A DNA stretch of 64,000 nucleotides from Wuchereria bancrofti (taxonomy: Eukaryota; Nematoda; Chromadorea; Rhabditida; Onchocercidae). The notes beneath the pieces are model-generated. The model had not been told where the DNA came from, did not search any database, and worked only from the letters and a program-made list of their open reading frames with translations. The stretch lies in assembly GCA_005281725.1 (NCBI GenBank), contig SSBO01000008.1:496001-560000 (forward strand). The letters run 5' to 3'. Position 1 is the stretch's first letter. Every line of letters begins with the position of its first letter. Of the stretch, positions 21,714 to 35,271 are shown piece after piece. The position numbers and the translations under genes are program-made.

Positions 21714-24700
21714 ATGTCATCGATACATTACAAATTCAAAGCGACACTTGAGTACAAAACATTGGTATTTGATGGCTTGCATATATCCATCACAGATCTC
21801 AAGAAGGAAATATGTGAAAAGGAAAATATTAAGGTGGGAAATTCGTTATTTGTTTACTCACTATATAACATATGGAGAGTTTTGTTCAATAGTGAATATA
21901 TGGTATTCCATTTCTGCTTGAAATTTCAAACTGAACAGGAGCGAAATATATATTGATATTTATGAAATTCGTACAGTTCCTCATGGTCGTGGGGGTAAGA
22001 TGCTTCTATAAACTCGCTTCTGAATCATAACAAAATCATAACATTGATTAAATGGTTTTAACTTTCATCCATATTGTTGAAGACATGCAAGTTGAGAGAT
22101 GAATGGTAGAAATATTTTGGTTTTTAGGCAGAATCCTTCGATTTGGTTTTAACAAACGCCCATACAAAGCGCCAGTACACGGGAGACGAGTTGATTCCTC
22201 GAAATTCATCAGTAATCGTCCAACGAATACCACGTGACAATGCTGCGAAACTGCCAAAAGTGCAGTAAGTGATTTCTCTGAAAATTGCTCAACTCCGATA
22301 TTGTTTCTCCATACATTCATATAGTTTCCAGTTACTTAATGTTCCACTGATTTTTCACTAGCTACATTCTGCTGTCAAAATATCGAAGAAATGATGAATC
22401 AAATTTTTTTTAGAGACACCACAAATTCAGGAATTGTAATCAAGTCTACTCCAACTGAAGCTCCCGTTGTTGGGCATATTGATTCAGTAAGTGTAACCTT
22501 TGCGTTTTTTCGAGCAACACTAAATTAACAATTTTTGAATTTGCCAAGACTTTTCAAATTGTGTTCTTCCGTTATATTAACATGACATTCTTCAGGAAGA
22601 ATTCGACAAAATGACAGAAGAAGAGCGTTTGGCACATGTAAAAGAAGTGTCTACATACAAATATTTACCTTCAAAGTACGTAACTAGTTATTTTGGCTTC
22701 TTTCGATGCATATCTTCATCTTTTAACTATAATTGAACGAAAAATAATGAAGTGGAACTTTATTTTTACATTTAGAGTATTTCGATATGTATGCCTCAGA
22801 ATTCCCAGAAGTGTTTTTTCATTTTCATCCATAATAAAACTCATATATACTTTTATTTGAGGACCGTCTGAAAATCTGAAAATAGCGCCATCAAAATTCT
22901 TCAGAATGTTAATGTTATTATTGTACAAGATATCTTTGTGCATATATCAGATGGAATCTGAAGTATCTGAAAAAAGATACACAGAAAACATGAAAAAATG
23001 TGCTCTTCAGGACAAATAATGTGCGTAAAATATAATCTGTAATATCGTCTCATATATGATATGGTATACCAAAAAAAGAATTTCTTTTTTCAGCTTTCAA
23101 AAGAAGACGTCTTCTATAATGTCTGGTCCTCCGCCACCAACTTATGTGTGCAATCGTTGTTCACAGTCAGGACACTGGTACAAAAATTGTCCAATGGTAA
23201 CGGTCATTCTATATTTACACTTTTACGTTATATCATTTAATATACGCAGGAAAGATTTACTGTTTTACATGTACACATTTGTTCATTGATTTAAATGACA
23301 TAATTGATTATTTTTTCCTGCATACTTTCTGGTACGGGTATATCATTCTTTAATGTTTTTATCACATATTTACCATGGGTTAATCGTTATCACTCTTCTA
23401 TGAGTTAATGTTTTCCGGTGTTAAGTTTTTCGTTTTCATTCGTTTTATTTGTAAACAACAATGAAACTGTAAACTTTTGTCATTGAATGGTACTTTGGGA
23501 TGGCGAGGTAGGCGAAAGAATCATTTCCGAGAGAGATTAAAGAAAATGGCAATTAGGATAAAGATTGAGAAAGCAAAAATCATTCGAATGTTATTTTAGA
23601 CATTACAAAGTAAGTTATAAAATTATTCTTGTCTTAACCTTTTTTAAATATTAAATTTATTTTCCGTAGTGATATTATGAATTTAAATTTGTAATTATAG
23701 TTGAAATGATCTCTCAGTCTCTCTCGGTGTATTTCATTTTTTCGAGTAAGTTTTTGTTCATCGCCGATAAAAAAGATAAATTGTACTATATTCTTTTCTC
23801 ATTTTCTTTTTTCTCTTTATAAGCATTAGTATTCTGACGTCCTGAAAAGAAAAGGAAATTTCACAATATTAATTGGAAATGGAAGAATCTCCGATGATAC
23901 GGTAATGGAAAAGGTCTACGTTTGCGGGAAGGAGACACTGTGGAAGAAACATCGAGAATGCAGTGATGTGCTAGTCTTGAAAGTAGTGTATTGTAAGCTT
24001 AATCAAGAAAATGCTTCACTTGCATGGTTGAAATCATTGTTAGAGTGGGATTTTTGAATAAGAGTGGTAAAGTCAGAAACGTTAGTGAGGAAAGAAGTAG
24101 TTAGAAGAAGTGTCATGTGACAGTCGATGAGGAATGAATGATATTGTTAAACTCGTAAGTGATCGCTTTCGTTCCGTACTAAGTTATTTTTGTTTCTGAT
24201 TAGGTTGGGAAAGCTGTAGTACTCTTGTAGTATGTTGAGAAGTCTAAGATGGAAAGATTTGATGAGCTATGTCAAGTTTGAATGGGTAATACTGATCCCT
24301 TATTGCGATCATATTAGATAGAGATTCACAGATTATTATAATAGTTAACAATTGGTTTAAAAAAGAAAAACATGCATGTCATTTGTACATTTATTATTTC
24401 CTTCGTTTAACATTCTGTAAGTCGTTGGACAAATGCGCAAGTTGGATACTTTTGAAATGTATGTGTGTTATCACTTTTATGCAATAACATTTTTTTCTTT
24501 GATTTCATAAACGTTTCGAATTTATGCATCAGGTCTAGCTTTTAGCCACAAAGTGAAAAGAACTTTACATTTGCTGAAATTGAAACGTATGTGGAATGGA
24601 AGAATTTTGTGACGCATAAAATGGTATCACACATTGGAATTTCGCAGTAACTAACACTTTTGCATTATTGGTCCACAGACGTGTTTACTATTATTTGTTA

Positions 24701-27700
24701 GAAGGCTGCTACATCTCAATAAATCCGATCTTTGTTTCGTTAGTCATAATAGAATAAAAGATATAATTTCCTATATTAGGATACAACTGCAATGAAATAT
24801 CGGAGAAATCCGAAATTAATGGAAAAGTTGAGTTGGATGTTTCAGAACAGAAGTTTAGGTGAATTCAAGTTTAAATTTACTGCTTGGCTTCGAACTTGTT
24901 TTTTCAAGTCCAGAGCAAGTTGATTTTCATTTTTTTCATTAATTTATTCCATTTATTCCAGTTGATTCCAGTAATTTATTCAGCGGACTGAGTCCAAACA
25001 GAGTACCAATACGGTTAGGAAATAGTAGGATTTGTGAAATTATCACTTGATTGTTTCAGATTTCGAGCTCTTTAAGTTATTGTTGGCCCTTTCAGGTTAT
25101 ACATATGTCTCACAATTTCAGGTATCCCTAAATTTATTGGTAAGTCATTTAATTTGTTGTTATGATAATTTGCTTTGCTTAAATAAGTTTCTCTGTATTA
25201 TTTTTTAGCTGAATACACGTCGCACAACGGGTATAACGATGGATGAGTTGATGGAAACAACATCGGATGATCCGCTGGCAATGTTACATCCATCGGGGAA
25301 GTATGTTGTGCCAATTATGCATTGGAAAGCACGCCAGAAAAAACCAGAAATTGCTAAACCGGAACCCGAAATACGGTATCTTACCATATTCTGATATGGA
25401 CTTAATTCTTCGATTTCATAGCAAAACATTATATGTTCCATCGGTTTTGCTCATTTCGATTTTGTCCGTCCTAATTTGCCTAGTAACAAAAATAGATTGC
25501 CATTCATTTTTTCTACCCCCGATTTTCAAAAGTAGTAAGCTTTTCTTGATGTCTTGGAAATTAGAAATCTTGTGTAATTAGAGAAAATTAAATATGAATT
25601 AGTTTATAATCCTCGAATAATTCGGCATCAATTTCAAAAATTCCAGAGAAATACCGCCGGAACTAAAATGTCCGATATGTTCACAACTTTTGCGCGATGC
25701 AGTCTTAACAACTTGCTGTGGTGACAGCTTCTGTGCGGACTGCTTGCAGCAACGATTGCTTGAAACACCGAACGCAAAATGTCCAGGGACAAATTGCTTT
25801 CAAACTGCTGTATCTACCGACAAACTGGTTCCGAATTTAAAGGTTTAAATCAAATTGGATTTTCGAATTCATTTATTTTTAAACTTCGTTTGAGGTTGAG
25901 GTAGAAGTACTTATTCTGAACAGTGTTAATTCGAACTGAACAGGTATCTCAAAATTTCAGATGCGACAGGCTGCTGAAGCTTTCAAACATGGCGCAGTTC
26001 ATAATACAACATTTGAAAGCACAAGTAAGTAGTGTTTTTGAGAATAACGCAACTTGGATGTCATAATGGTTTATTGAAAAATAAATTTAGATAATTCACC
26101 ACGTATTGACGAACAACCGGTTCAGTCAGTTTCACGTGTACGTATTGGCTTAAGCGGTCGTCCGCAGCAAGTTCAGCCTGCAATTGTAATTCATCATCAA
26201 CAGCAACAGCAGCAGCAGCAATCACATCAGCAACAACAACAACAGCAGCAGCAGCAAGAGACAGCGGCTACTTCGCCACAATCACAGGTTTATTCGTATA
26301 AATATCTTATGAGACTTAAATTTTTTGAATGAGGAAGTTTTTTTAATGGGTTTTTAATAAAACAATATTATCCAGTGAACTATTGTGCATACTATCTTGT
26401 TTCCCCTAGATCATTTGGAATTTTGTCATTGAAATATATGAGCACTACTGTTCATCCGTTTAGAGTATTTTAGTGCACTTATTGCTTGAATTGTGTTTTA
26501 CCCAATTATGTTTTGAAATACGGCGTTTCTCTCTAAGTGTTATTATTCACGGAAAACCGGAAATTAAAGTCCATCAAAATCTTATACGATATACTGTGAT
26601 ACTATAACTTAAAAATACTTTGTAGATCCGTACTTCATCACCGACATATGTCATACAGCCCAATACAAATGTCACGATTCCTGCAACTCTACAATCTCAA
26701 ATGATCATAAAACAATTTTCTGGGAACACTGTCATGCCATCCCCAGGAATAACACCAGCACAAAGTCAACCAAAAGTTATCGCACCTACTGTTGTAGTTC
26801 CAAATGTACAGCAGTTAGCTGTTGCTCCACCACCTCTTCCGTTGCCGGTAAATGTTCATCAACCACCTCCAGGTTATCCAACCATACTTCCATCAACTCA
26901 GCTGATGCATGTTGCTACTAGTTCATCATCAGAATCAATCGCATCAGGAACACATACTGCTAGGTACTGCTAATTATTCGATGAAATGTTATCAAACGTC
27001 TATTATTTCAATTCACGATCGCCATTCCTCAATTCATATGCGAGCACACTTTGCCATCGTGATAATTTAGCTTCATCTTTTAATCCTTTGAATCCAGAAT
27101 GTGGATTTATACTAGATTTCTTAAGAGTTTGGAATATTGATTTTTTTCAGAAGTATAAGTGCCGCACATTTAACTGTACCTCCACTATTGCTTCCGCCAG
27201 GCGTGCAACCACCACCACCAGGTACTTGATACAGTTTTCTCTTTCGCTTAGGCCATAAATTTAAGTGGCGGAAAGATTGGAAAAATGATTATATTGAACA
27301 TTACTGGTTTCCAGGATTGTCGGCAGTTATCTTTCCACGTGGTCCAGCTCCACCACCAGTCAAAGATGCTTGGGATGAATATCTAGAACGAAAAGATAAG
27401 GTAATTCATTTCGTCCACTCTCATTTTTTTCATGAATTCTTTGACTCGTAGAAAATGCTAACTGCTTATAAACTTATTGCATGGTTTTTCTTTTTTCTGT
27501 TTTTAAGAGGTGCAGTTTTTTTTAAAGCTAGAGTTTTTACAGGAAAGCCGCCAAAGAGCCGCTGCACCATCCTTACGTAGACGCCGTCGCTCTACGCGCA
27601 GTACTTCATATTCAAGTAGTAGCACATCATCCGAATCATCAAGCGGATCATCACGATCTCGGTCAAGATCGTCCTCTCGGGACCGAAATCGATCACATCG

Positions 27701-30700
27701 CGATAAAAGACGAAACGATGGTCGCGAAAAGCATTCTTCGAGAAGGAGAGAGTAAGTTTCTTTTATTTTTGTCTAATTTTCAAAGTTTGGGATCTCAAGA
27801 AATTTGGAATTTGAACTGCCACAAAACGTGTTGCTAATTTATCGATAAATTCCATGAAATATTATCAAATATCAATAATTTCAGCTCACGATCACCGTTT
27901 CGCAGTTCATATGCGAGCACACGTTACCATCGTGATAATCTAGCTTCATCTTTTAATCTTTATCAGCATACATCAGGTGGTGCTGCTATCGGCTTACCAG
28001 GAGCATCTCTTATTCATCATCGTATTCCATCCCTTCTGAACAGTTACTGTCCATCACAGTATACATTAAATCAGACGAGCCAGGCGACGAGTTACAGTTC
28101 TTTCAGTAATGGGCCAGTTCCGAATTACCGGTCATCAAGAACATACCTGGAAGAACGGAATAGAAGACATTCACCGAGGTATAGTTGAATCTTGAGATTT
28201 TCCAAATATTTTTTATGTATATTTTACATTTATTCGGGTGAAGTTTTCAAGTTGTATGCAGAAAAAAAGGAAAATGCACTTCAGATCAGTACAAAATCGG
28301 CGAAGGAATGAGAGTAGAGAACGAGAAAATGACCGGAAAGAGCGAATCGAGGAACGAAGACGAGGAAGGGATGGTGATGAAAGAACACGTCGAGAAGATC
28401 GTGAGCGAAGAGCAAAAGAGGACAGCGACAGAGAAGAAAGACGACAAAAGGTTATTTTTCGTGAAAATCTCCTTGAAACATTTCTGAATATTAGTTTACT
28501 AATTTTGAGAAAATGTGATTTCTCAGTTTTCTCAGATTTTTTTTTTCTTTCAGAAAGATAAATACAAGCGACGCCAAGAAAAAGAAACGAAAGAGATAGA
28601 AAATTCAACGGAAGGAAGACATGGAAGTACATTCAAAATCGAAGAGGAAAAAGATGTCGGTGTCGTTGATCTAAAAGAAATAGTTGTAGATGGAGAAGCT
28701 AAAAGGGAAACTACTCCACATGTCGAAAATAAAGGAACTGAAAATGACGTCGGTGATGTTGAAAACAGTGTGGAAAAAGAAAACGATACAGTGGATGAAG
28801 CTTTGCCGGATGGGGTGCTAGCCGAAAGTGGTGTGTCAGGTTTCCGGACTAATCATGATGATGGTTCTGGAGCAGAAGCTGAAAATGAAAATGAAGGACT
28901 GGATGACGAAAAAGAAGCTGGCAATACTACTACGGGAGTGTTGGTGGAAAATAAGGATAAAACTGAAAAGAAAAAACACAGAAAGAAGAAGAGGAAACAT
29001 CGGAGACATGAAGAAGACAGACCGGAAGATGATGAAACTGGACGTAAAAAGCATAAAAAGCATAAGCGCAGTAAAGAAGAGAAAGAACAGCGAAAGCAAG
29101 AAAAAGAAAAACGACGTGAGGAGCGTCGAAGGCGACGACAAGAAAGAGAAACCGAACAAGTGAGTGCTGTCGAAAGTGTAGCGAATAAAGGAAGTGAATA
29201 TGAAATGAGCAGTGTTGTTACTGGAATAGTTGATAGGGATCATGAGAATGAAATAACCGTTGATAACAAAATAATTACACATGAAGTGAAGAAGGCTGTT
29301 GTGTTAAAGTCCGTGGAATTAATGAATTCCGGAACAGTAGAGCAAAAATCTGAAGAGAAAGCAATAATGGAAAGTAAACCAAAGGATAATCAGGAAGGAT
29401 GTGGAAATGGGAAGAAAGTTGATGAAAAAGAAGGACGAAGTGGTGATAGTTCGAGTCTTCCAAAGAGTAATGAGAGGAAGAACGTAAGGGAACATCCTAA
29501 GCATGAGAAAGATAGAAGACGCAAGCGTGATTTAAGCCGTAAACGAGATGAATCGCAAGATGATTCACGAATTACTAGGAAAAGGAATGATGAAAAGGAA
29601 ACCAAACGAAGTGAGGAGAAAGACTCGAGAAAACAAGGTGATAAGTTTCGAAAAAATGACAGGAAAGATGAGAAATTCGAAAACAAAAGGTAAAAACAAC
29701 ACATTTTTCGATTTTACTTATGTTTTTTTAACTAGTTTTACCCGGAACTTTGACCTTACGATTTTATTAAAGTTTGGTGATGTCAAAAATTTAAGGTGGG
29801 ACAATAGGGAAGGAAAGACAAAGGGAGGTGAAAGAGAACCCAAACGATCTGGAAACGCTGAAAAAGTTGAGCCAGAAATGAAGAAAGAATCGAGACATAA
29901 GGAACATGGTGACAAACGTAAAAGCGATGTAAGTGTTTGTTATTTGTTGTTATCAGTTATGCATTACAAGCTTCAGCTTTTGTCGCACCTTAAATTTGCT
30001 TTATTTTTCACTTATTCAGATATAGCTTAAAAATACTGGAAGCTTGTACTTCAAAATGCAAAAGTTTCTACTTCATGTTTCAGACAGGTCGTTCTGATCA
30101 CAAGCGACCTCGTCTAAGAAGCCATGGCAGTCATGATGAACAGCGTAATGCTTCCAATAAGTCAGATCAAAAAATCTTGTCAGAAATATCTGACATGAAA
30201 AAAGTTGCTGAAGTCGATGAAATTGGTCCAGTGGTGCGAAATGAGACTGATCCATTGTTGCTGAGTAAGAAAAAGTCAGGCTTGAATTCACGAACAGCGT
30301 CGAAAATTGTGGATTCTGTTGATGGGACTAAAGTTCATGAGGCATCCGATCAGAAAGTATTGGATGAAATTAAAGTTTCAGTCGAGAAGGAGTTAGAACG
30401 AAAAGTTGAAGCACTGCCAACTTCTAGCAATTATAATATGCCAAACTTGACCGTGGAATTGAAGTCGGGGGGTGAGGTCAGTTTTTATTTAATATAGGTG
30501 ATCCGCCACAAACTAATATCGCGCTAGTTTTCGATTAAATTTTCCATTTTAAGCTGAGCAGCTTATTTATGCTTGAACTATTTTTCGGTAGGAGTAGGAG
30601 AGTGATTAGGAAGAGGGAAGGAAGGACATTGTTTAATGTCTGAAATTTTCAATATTATCTTAAAATAACTAAATCATTAGTGCTTGACTAAACCATCTAT

Positions 30701-30921
30701 TTACTTCTAAAATACTGGTGTAAAGAATTGGCACCGGCAAAATAATTTTAAAAAAAAGATTATTTTTTAGTTTCTTATAGAAACGAGTAACGCGAGAAAA
30801 CATTTTCGAAGGAGCGACGCCGTATTTCAACGCACGCCAAAAGATAAAAATGATTCTACTGTCGGAAAGCGAACGTAAAGCTGCGGATCGATCATCTAAA
30901 AAGAAATCGGGAGTGAAGTGA
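21714..30921 (+). CDS. rbpl-1: RBBP6 homologue (DWNN, CCHC zinc knuckle, RING finger, SR/basic tail)
   Basis: RBBP6 proteins act with the cleavage/polyadenylation factor in pre-mRNA 3' processing and as E3 ubiquitin ligases. Nineteen exons join in phase: 21714-21833, 22128-22264, 22414-22486, 22596-22675, 23094-23196, 25209-25375, 25647-25842, 25961-26024, 26091-26287, 26626-26963, 27151-27221, 27315-27400, 27543-27751, 27885-28178, 28285-28450, 28554-29689, 29796-29928, 30084-30476, 30781-30921 (about 1367 residues). The DWNN ubiquitin-like domain (1-85) starts MSSIHYKF. A CCHC knuckle CNRCSQSGHWYKNC lies at about 157-170 and a RING at about 232-280 (CPIC, CCGDSFC). Then come a polyQ segment (exon 9), a Pro-rich part, an Arg/Ser stretch (exon 13) and a long Lys/Glu/Arg-rich tail (exons 15-18). 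The last RING pair reads C-x4-C rather than C-x2-C. Intron 5 is 2 kb; intron 10 holds a degenerate copy of exon 14. Confidence 0.96.
26200..26256 (+). repeat. CAG/CAA repeat encoding an interrupted polyglutamine tract
   Basis: Within exon 9 of the RBBP6 homologue, mixed CAG and CAA codons encode two Gln runs separated by Ser-His. Confidence 0.9.
26981..27087 (+). pseudogene. Degenerate duplicate of RBBP6 exon 14 start inside intron 10
   Basis: This segment aligns without gaps to 27854-27960 with about 16 mismatches in 107 positions (counted by eye). It covers the end of intron 13 and the start of exon 14. The acceptor CAG of the working copy is changed to CAA here, so it should not splice. 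The encoded peptide is still largely preserved (RDNLASSFN appears in both). Confidence 0.85.
27854..27960 (+). repeat. Source copy of the RBBP6 intron 13/exon 14 duplication
   Basis: Working copy of the duplicated segment, with an intact TTTCAG acceptor at 27884. Its partner lies about 870 bp upstream at 26981-27087. Confidence 0.85.
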
Positions 30922-32079
30922 CTAAAGATTTATATATAGTACAAAGAAGGAGGCTGTACAGTTATTTAAATAGGCAGGAAGTCTTTTCAAATTCCAATTT
31001 ATTAAATTTTATCCTTAATGTCAAGGCAGTTTTTACGACTAAACAAGTCTAACCGGTCAAGATAGTATACAGTATGTAAAAGATTTTAACTAACGCTTTT
31101 ATGAGTTGTATTTCTGTAAATAATCCGTTCACTTTTCATGCAACAACTTTTTAGCTATATATTTCCAAATCTCTCTTATTTTCTAAATTTTGTTCAAAAC
31201 AATCATTGTTTTATTTTGTGCTATACAAGTGCTGGAGTGGTGAAATTCACAACGACTCTATTGCAGTCGTTCCTCATACCGATGATGGAAATCCCAAATT
31301 TATGCTTTATTCAGTTAATCTCCGGCATGTTTATTGCGGGGAATTTCTTGCTGTTTGTCAAGTTTATATTCCTAGAAATGAAGAAAAGAAATGATATTTC
31401 TCCTCATTATTTTGCCTTTAGCTGGATCCGTAATCTCGAAAGTGCTACGTAATGCCATTCCTCACATATTATCCAGTACATGGTCGGGAATGTATTACTT
31501 CCGAACAAATATGTATTCTTTAATTGTAACTGTTGTTTTTTGTTGTTATACTTGAGATAAAGATGGGTTTACTATCCAAGAATTCTTGGAAAAAACAGTC
31601 GTTCTTATTAGCAACAAGAAAAATGACTCTGTCGACAGTCTATGAATGAATCCCCAGAAACTTGTAGAAATGTACGAAATTCATTCTTTAAAAAAGAATC
31701 TGATACCTTACAAAAGAAACTCGTACTGACTTTTTATTGCAGAAATAGGGAGTCAATTAAGAATCCATAGCGCTTTAAATCGCTAGTATCACGACATTAC
31801 TGTAAACTTTACTATATAAACAATAACGCTGCAAGAAGGTTTATAAATCAGGGAACATCTACGAATCAAACCAAATATTACAAAAATACAAATAAAGTCT
31901 ATAGCGAATTGAATGACGGAATTGTAAGGTAAAATGAAACGCGCAAGGAGATATCTTTAGAATCATGACATGGTATAAAGTAAATCAGTAGAAGACGCAT
32001 ATGCCTTGCAGTATTCCCATTCTCACAGAATAAGTGAAAAAGGGTCATAAGAAAAGCAACTGAAATAAAGTCAAAATTT
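30922..32079. other. Convergent 3' flanks of the RBBP6 and FLYWCH-like genes
   Basis: No coding exon is supported. An AATAAA on the plus strand at 31891-31896 and a minus-strand AATAAA (plus 31733-31738) are possible poly(A) signals. If both are used, the two 3' UTRs overlap. Confidence 0.45.
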
Positions 32080-35000
32080 TCACAAGATATAATCCGTTGA
32101 CAAGATCCCATATGGCTTCAGACTTTTAACAATTTCGTTCATTTCCATGTCAGGATCGTAAGCAATTTCTGTCTCTCCTTCCAAATTTTCAATCAAATGT
32201 ACTTTATCCGACGAGTAAACCATGATTTCACCATCTGCATTGCATGGCATATAGCACCTAAAATAAAATTTGAAACTTTTCAAGTCCTAAAATTGAATTT
32301 CAACAGAACAATGTCCGTGGGAAATCCACATCGTAATGCCAGCTGTCCCTTATCTCTAACATTTTATTATTCACTCATTATATAGTTTTTTAAGCGTGTT
32401 AATACATCCTCATCACTTTGATCAAGCATGTAGTAAAATTATTCAAATAACGATGGTGAATATTTCTGGAATGCCTTCTTTAATAAATGAAGTCTCCAAA
32501 AAATACGGATTTTTATCATTCAAAACTGTTTGATTATAATCTACCATAGAAAAGAAATCTTGAAACTGATTTAGTGAAATTACTTGTAGAAATACTGAAA
32601 TTTCGTGCAAATTAAAAAAGCGAAAAGAAAAATGGCACGAAATGCAAAGCAAAGATCAAAAAAAAAGAAAAAAGATGGAGTGAACAAAAGAAAATGTATA
32701 CAAGTAACAATAAAAGATGGAAATATAAATGAATGAACTTACCAGCTATTAAATTCTTCGTCCAATTCCGATGTAGAACCTCTCGCTGGCTTGACACGTT
32801 TAAAATTCGCACTGGAACGAATTTCGTCTATTAAATTCTGTGAAATTCGTCGTCTTTCTTCTTTTGTAGTGTAATCAACTAGGTCGAGTAACGATTTATT
32901 ATGGACATATTCGTGAACCAATGATGCATCCTCATTTACACATTCTCTAGTTTCCATAGATTCTTGAGATTCTTCCAGCTCATTGTTCTCCGTTCTAACT
33001 TTCTTCATTGACGGTTCTTCACTATGACTTGTTGATAAGAGATGAAGTTCATCAGCTTCTTGTTCATTTACAGTGGTCTCGTGTAAACGTTTCTGTTCCA
33101 ATTCATCACCTTTCCATACATTATGTAAATCGCTTTTTAGGTTCTCTTCTTTTGCACTAACAGTCCAACTACCATCGAGTTCAACACCTTCAGCCGCAGC
33201 CTCCAATTCTTCGACAGGTACGGGCTCATAGCCTTCAGGTATTTCTTCACTCTCAAATACAACATATTGACCATCGGTATCTTCGCCATATGTATATAAT
33301 ACAGGACCATTCACTTCATCCGGATGACGTTGTCCACGACGAAGTGAACCGTCTGCTGACAAACTTTTCGCACGATCGATTCTACCCAAACGATTTTGTC
33401 GAAAGTATGATTTACGTACGCGACTCCACGATGGATAAATTTTCGGCAATTTATTACTTGAAGAACCTTCCGTGGACGCAAGATCGATTGCTCGATAAAA
33501 ACCCTGGAAATAACCAGTTTAGAAACGTCTTTTATTATAATTGTCTTTTACTCTCAAGAATAATGCTATAATGGCAATTAGTTATTAGGAATAATGTCAC
33601 TGTTATGCAACCGATTTTTTTTTTCTGCAAATAGAAAAATTGCCAAAGAAATCCTAAAGTTTTTCCTACAAAAATCGTTTTTCATAAAACTCAATATATA
33701 AAGCATATCGAAGGATACTTAAACAACACAGCTGTCTTTAAAGCAACAGTTATTTTGATTAGGATGGAATCATAGATACTTCTGCGTATGCTGCTTTAGG
33801 CGTTTTAAGACCAATGCGTATGTCTTTCCGATTTGCCCGATCCAAACTGGTTGTGGTTGCTTCGATTCGTTTAGTTGGTTTGCAGTCGGGATGATGTCGA
33901 TGATGTTTAGTACCCACAATACGCCCATTTTCCATAATCAGGTATGCTTGCGGTGCACTCTTATCATTTCGCCGAAATTTGAGGCATTGATTGCACCGAT
34001 AGTAACGCTTCCTACCATCGCCTGCAACTCGAACCAATGCATACTGTCGGACATTTTCATCGTCAATCGGAACTGTGACGATTGTTTCATTTAAATTTCT
34101 CGATAATGAGTAACTGTACGTGTATGCTTCTTCATCGTCAAGTCTGAAATGTTACATATTTTCGTATCTACAATTTTGACCTAATTTTTTTTTCCAAAAA
34201 AAATCTGTGACACCAGTTTACAACCGAATATTTAATTCACTGAATTCATTCAGAAGTACTGCGAAGGGATTTAAACTTAAAAAAAAAAAATGAGTATGTA
34301 CATTTTATTTTCTGAAAGAAAAAGAAATGCCTTACTCGTCTGCTCCAGCCCGCCGCTGATGATAACCTCGTTTACGACGTATCTTAACATTAACCTAAAG
34401 ATAGAAAAAATATATCGCCATATATAAGAAACATATTATAACCTCTTTTTTCTTGTTATTACTAACTGCATAATAAAACAGCACACCTTGCCCTTCAGTC
34501 GTCTAGCAAGGGTCGATTTTGAAATAATCAAACCAGCTTCGTCTTTCAATAATTGGCTTAAATCAATCAGCGATGTTATCTTCCCCTCCAAATAATCTTC
34601 AATTAGTCGTACGGCTACACTATCTTCTCCAAATCCCTCATCCAAAGCTGTCTCCTTTCCTTGATTAGTATCATCTATAAGAAAAATGACATTTAAGCTC
34701 CATATAAGAATGTGTAAAATTACATTTAAGGTGAACATTTTAAAGACATTCATTAGCGCCGATGCTCACTTGAATTTCAGCTTTATTATGAATTCAATTC
34801 AAAAAATTGATTAAGACAACTAAATGCTGGGCTTTATTTAATAAGGAGTACATTTGAAGTAAGATTTTCGTCTAAAAATTGTAATTCGATTAAAAAAGCA
34901 AACTTCCACTGGATGACATTTTGTGGCATTACTTGCTTCCACTTCAAACACCACCAAATTTCGCTTGTTTATAATCTGAAAGAAATAAAATTTCGTGAAA

Positions 35001-35271
35001 CTTATTCTTGTTGTTAGTGACCAAAACGTCCCGATATTGTTGATAAACGAGTATTCATATAAATGAATATAGGAAACGTCTACAAATGTATCATCTAACA
35101 GTGTATTAAAATGAAGATAAAAGATAACAGCATTTCGAAATGAAAATAACACATACCATTCTTACAGTCTGACGCAATATGGTAACGAGAATATTTCCAA
35201 ATTCTGAATTCAGATAAGATATTTTTGTCCCGTCCCAGGCTCGAGGGAAACCCAGTTGCAAAGAGGGAATG
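32080..35271 (-). CDS. FLYWCH-like zinc-binding protein, 5' end unresolved
   Basis: Exons on the minus strand: 34975-34933, 34674-34487, 34394-34336, 34143-33780, 33503-32743, 32257-32080 (530 codons, TGA stop), all joining in phase. A further upstream exon 35271-35157 joins in phase and is open; its last codon is ATG, so translation may start there or in an exon I could not find. The second exon has a short helical segment resembling a helix-turn-helix, followed by a basic KIRRKRGYHQRR stretch. Exon 34143-33780 carries RKRYYRCNQC and, about 30 residues on, KHHRHHPDC: a C-x2-C...H-x-C pattern like the FLYWCH-related modules expanded in nematodes, some linked to transposases. The long fifth exon is acidic. 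DNA binding is inference from the module; no catalytic domain is visible. Confidence 0.65.

Noticed and set aside
28836..29282. Minus-strand open frame of 148 codons
   Set aside because: It is antisense to the Lys/Glu/Arg-rich exon 16 of the RBBP6 homologue; the skewed composition of that exon keeps the opposite strand open and yields only Phe/Leu/Ser-rich sequence.
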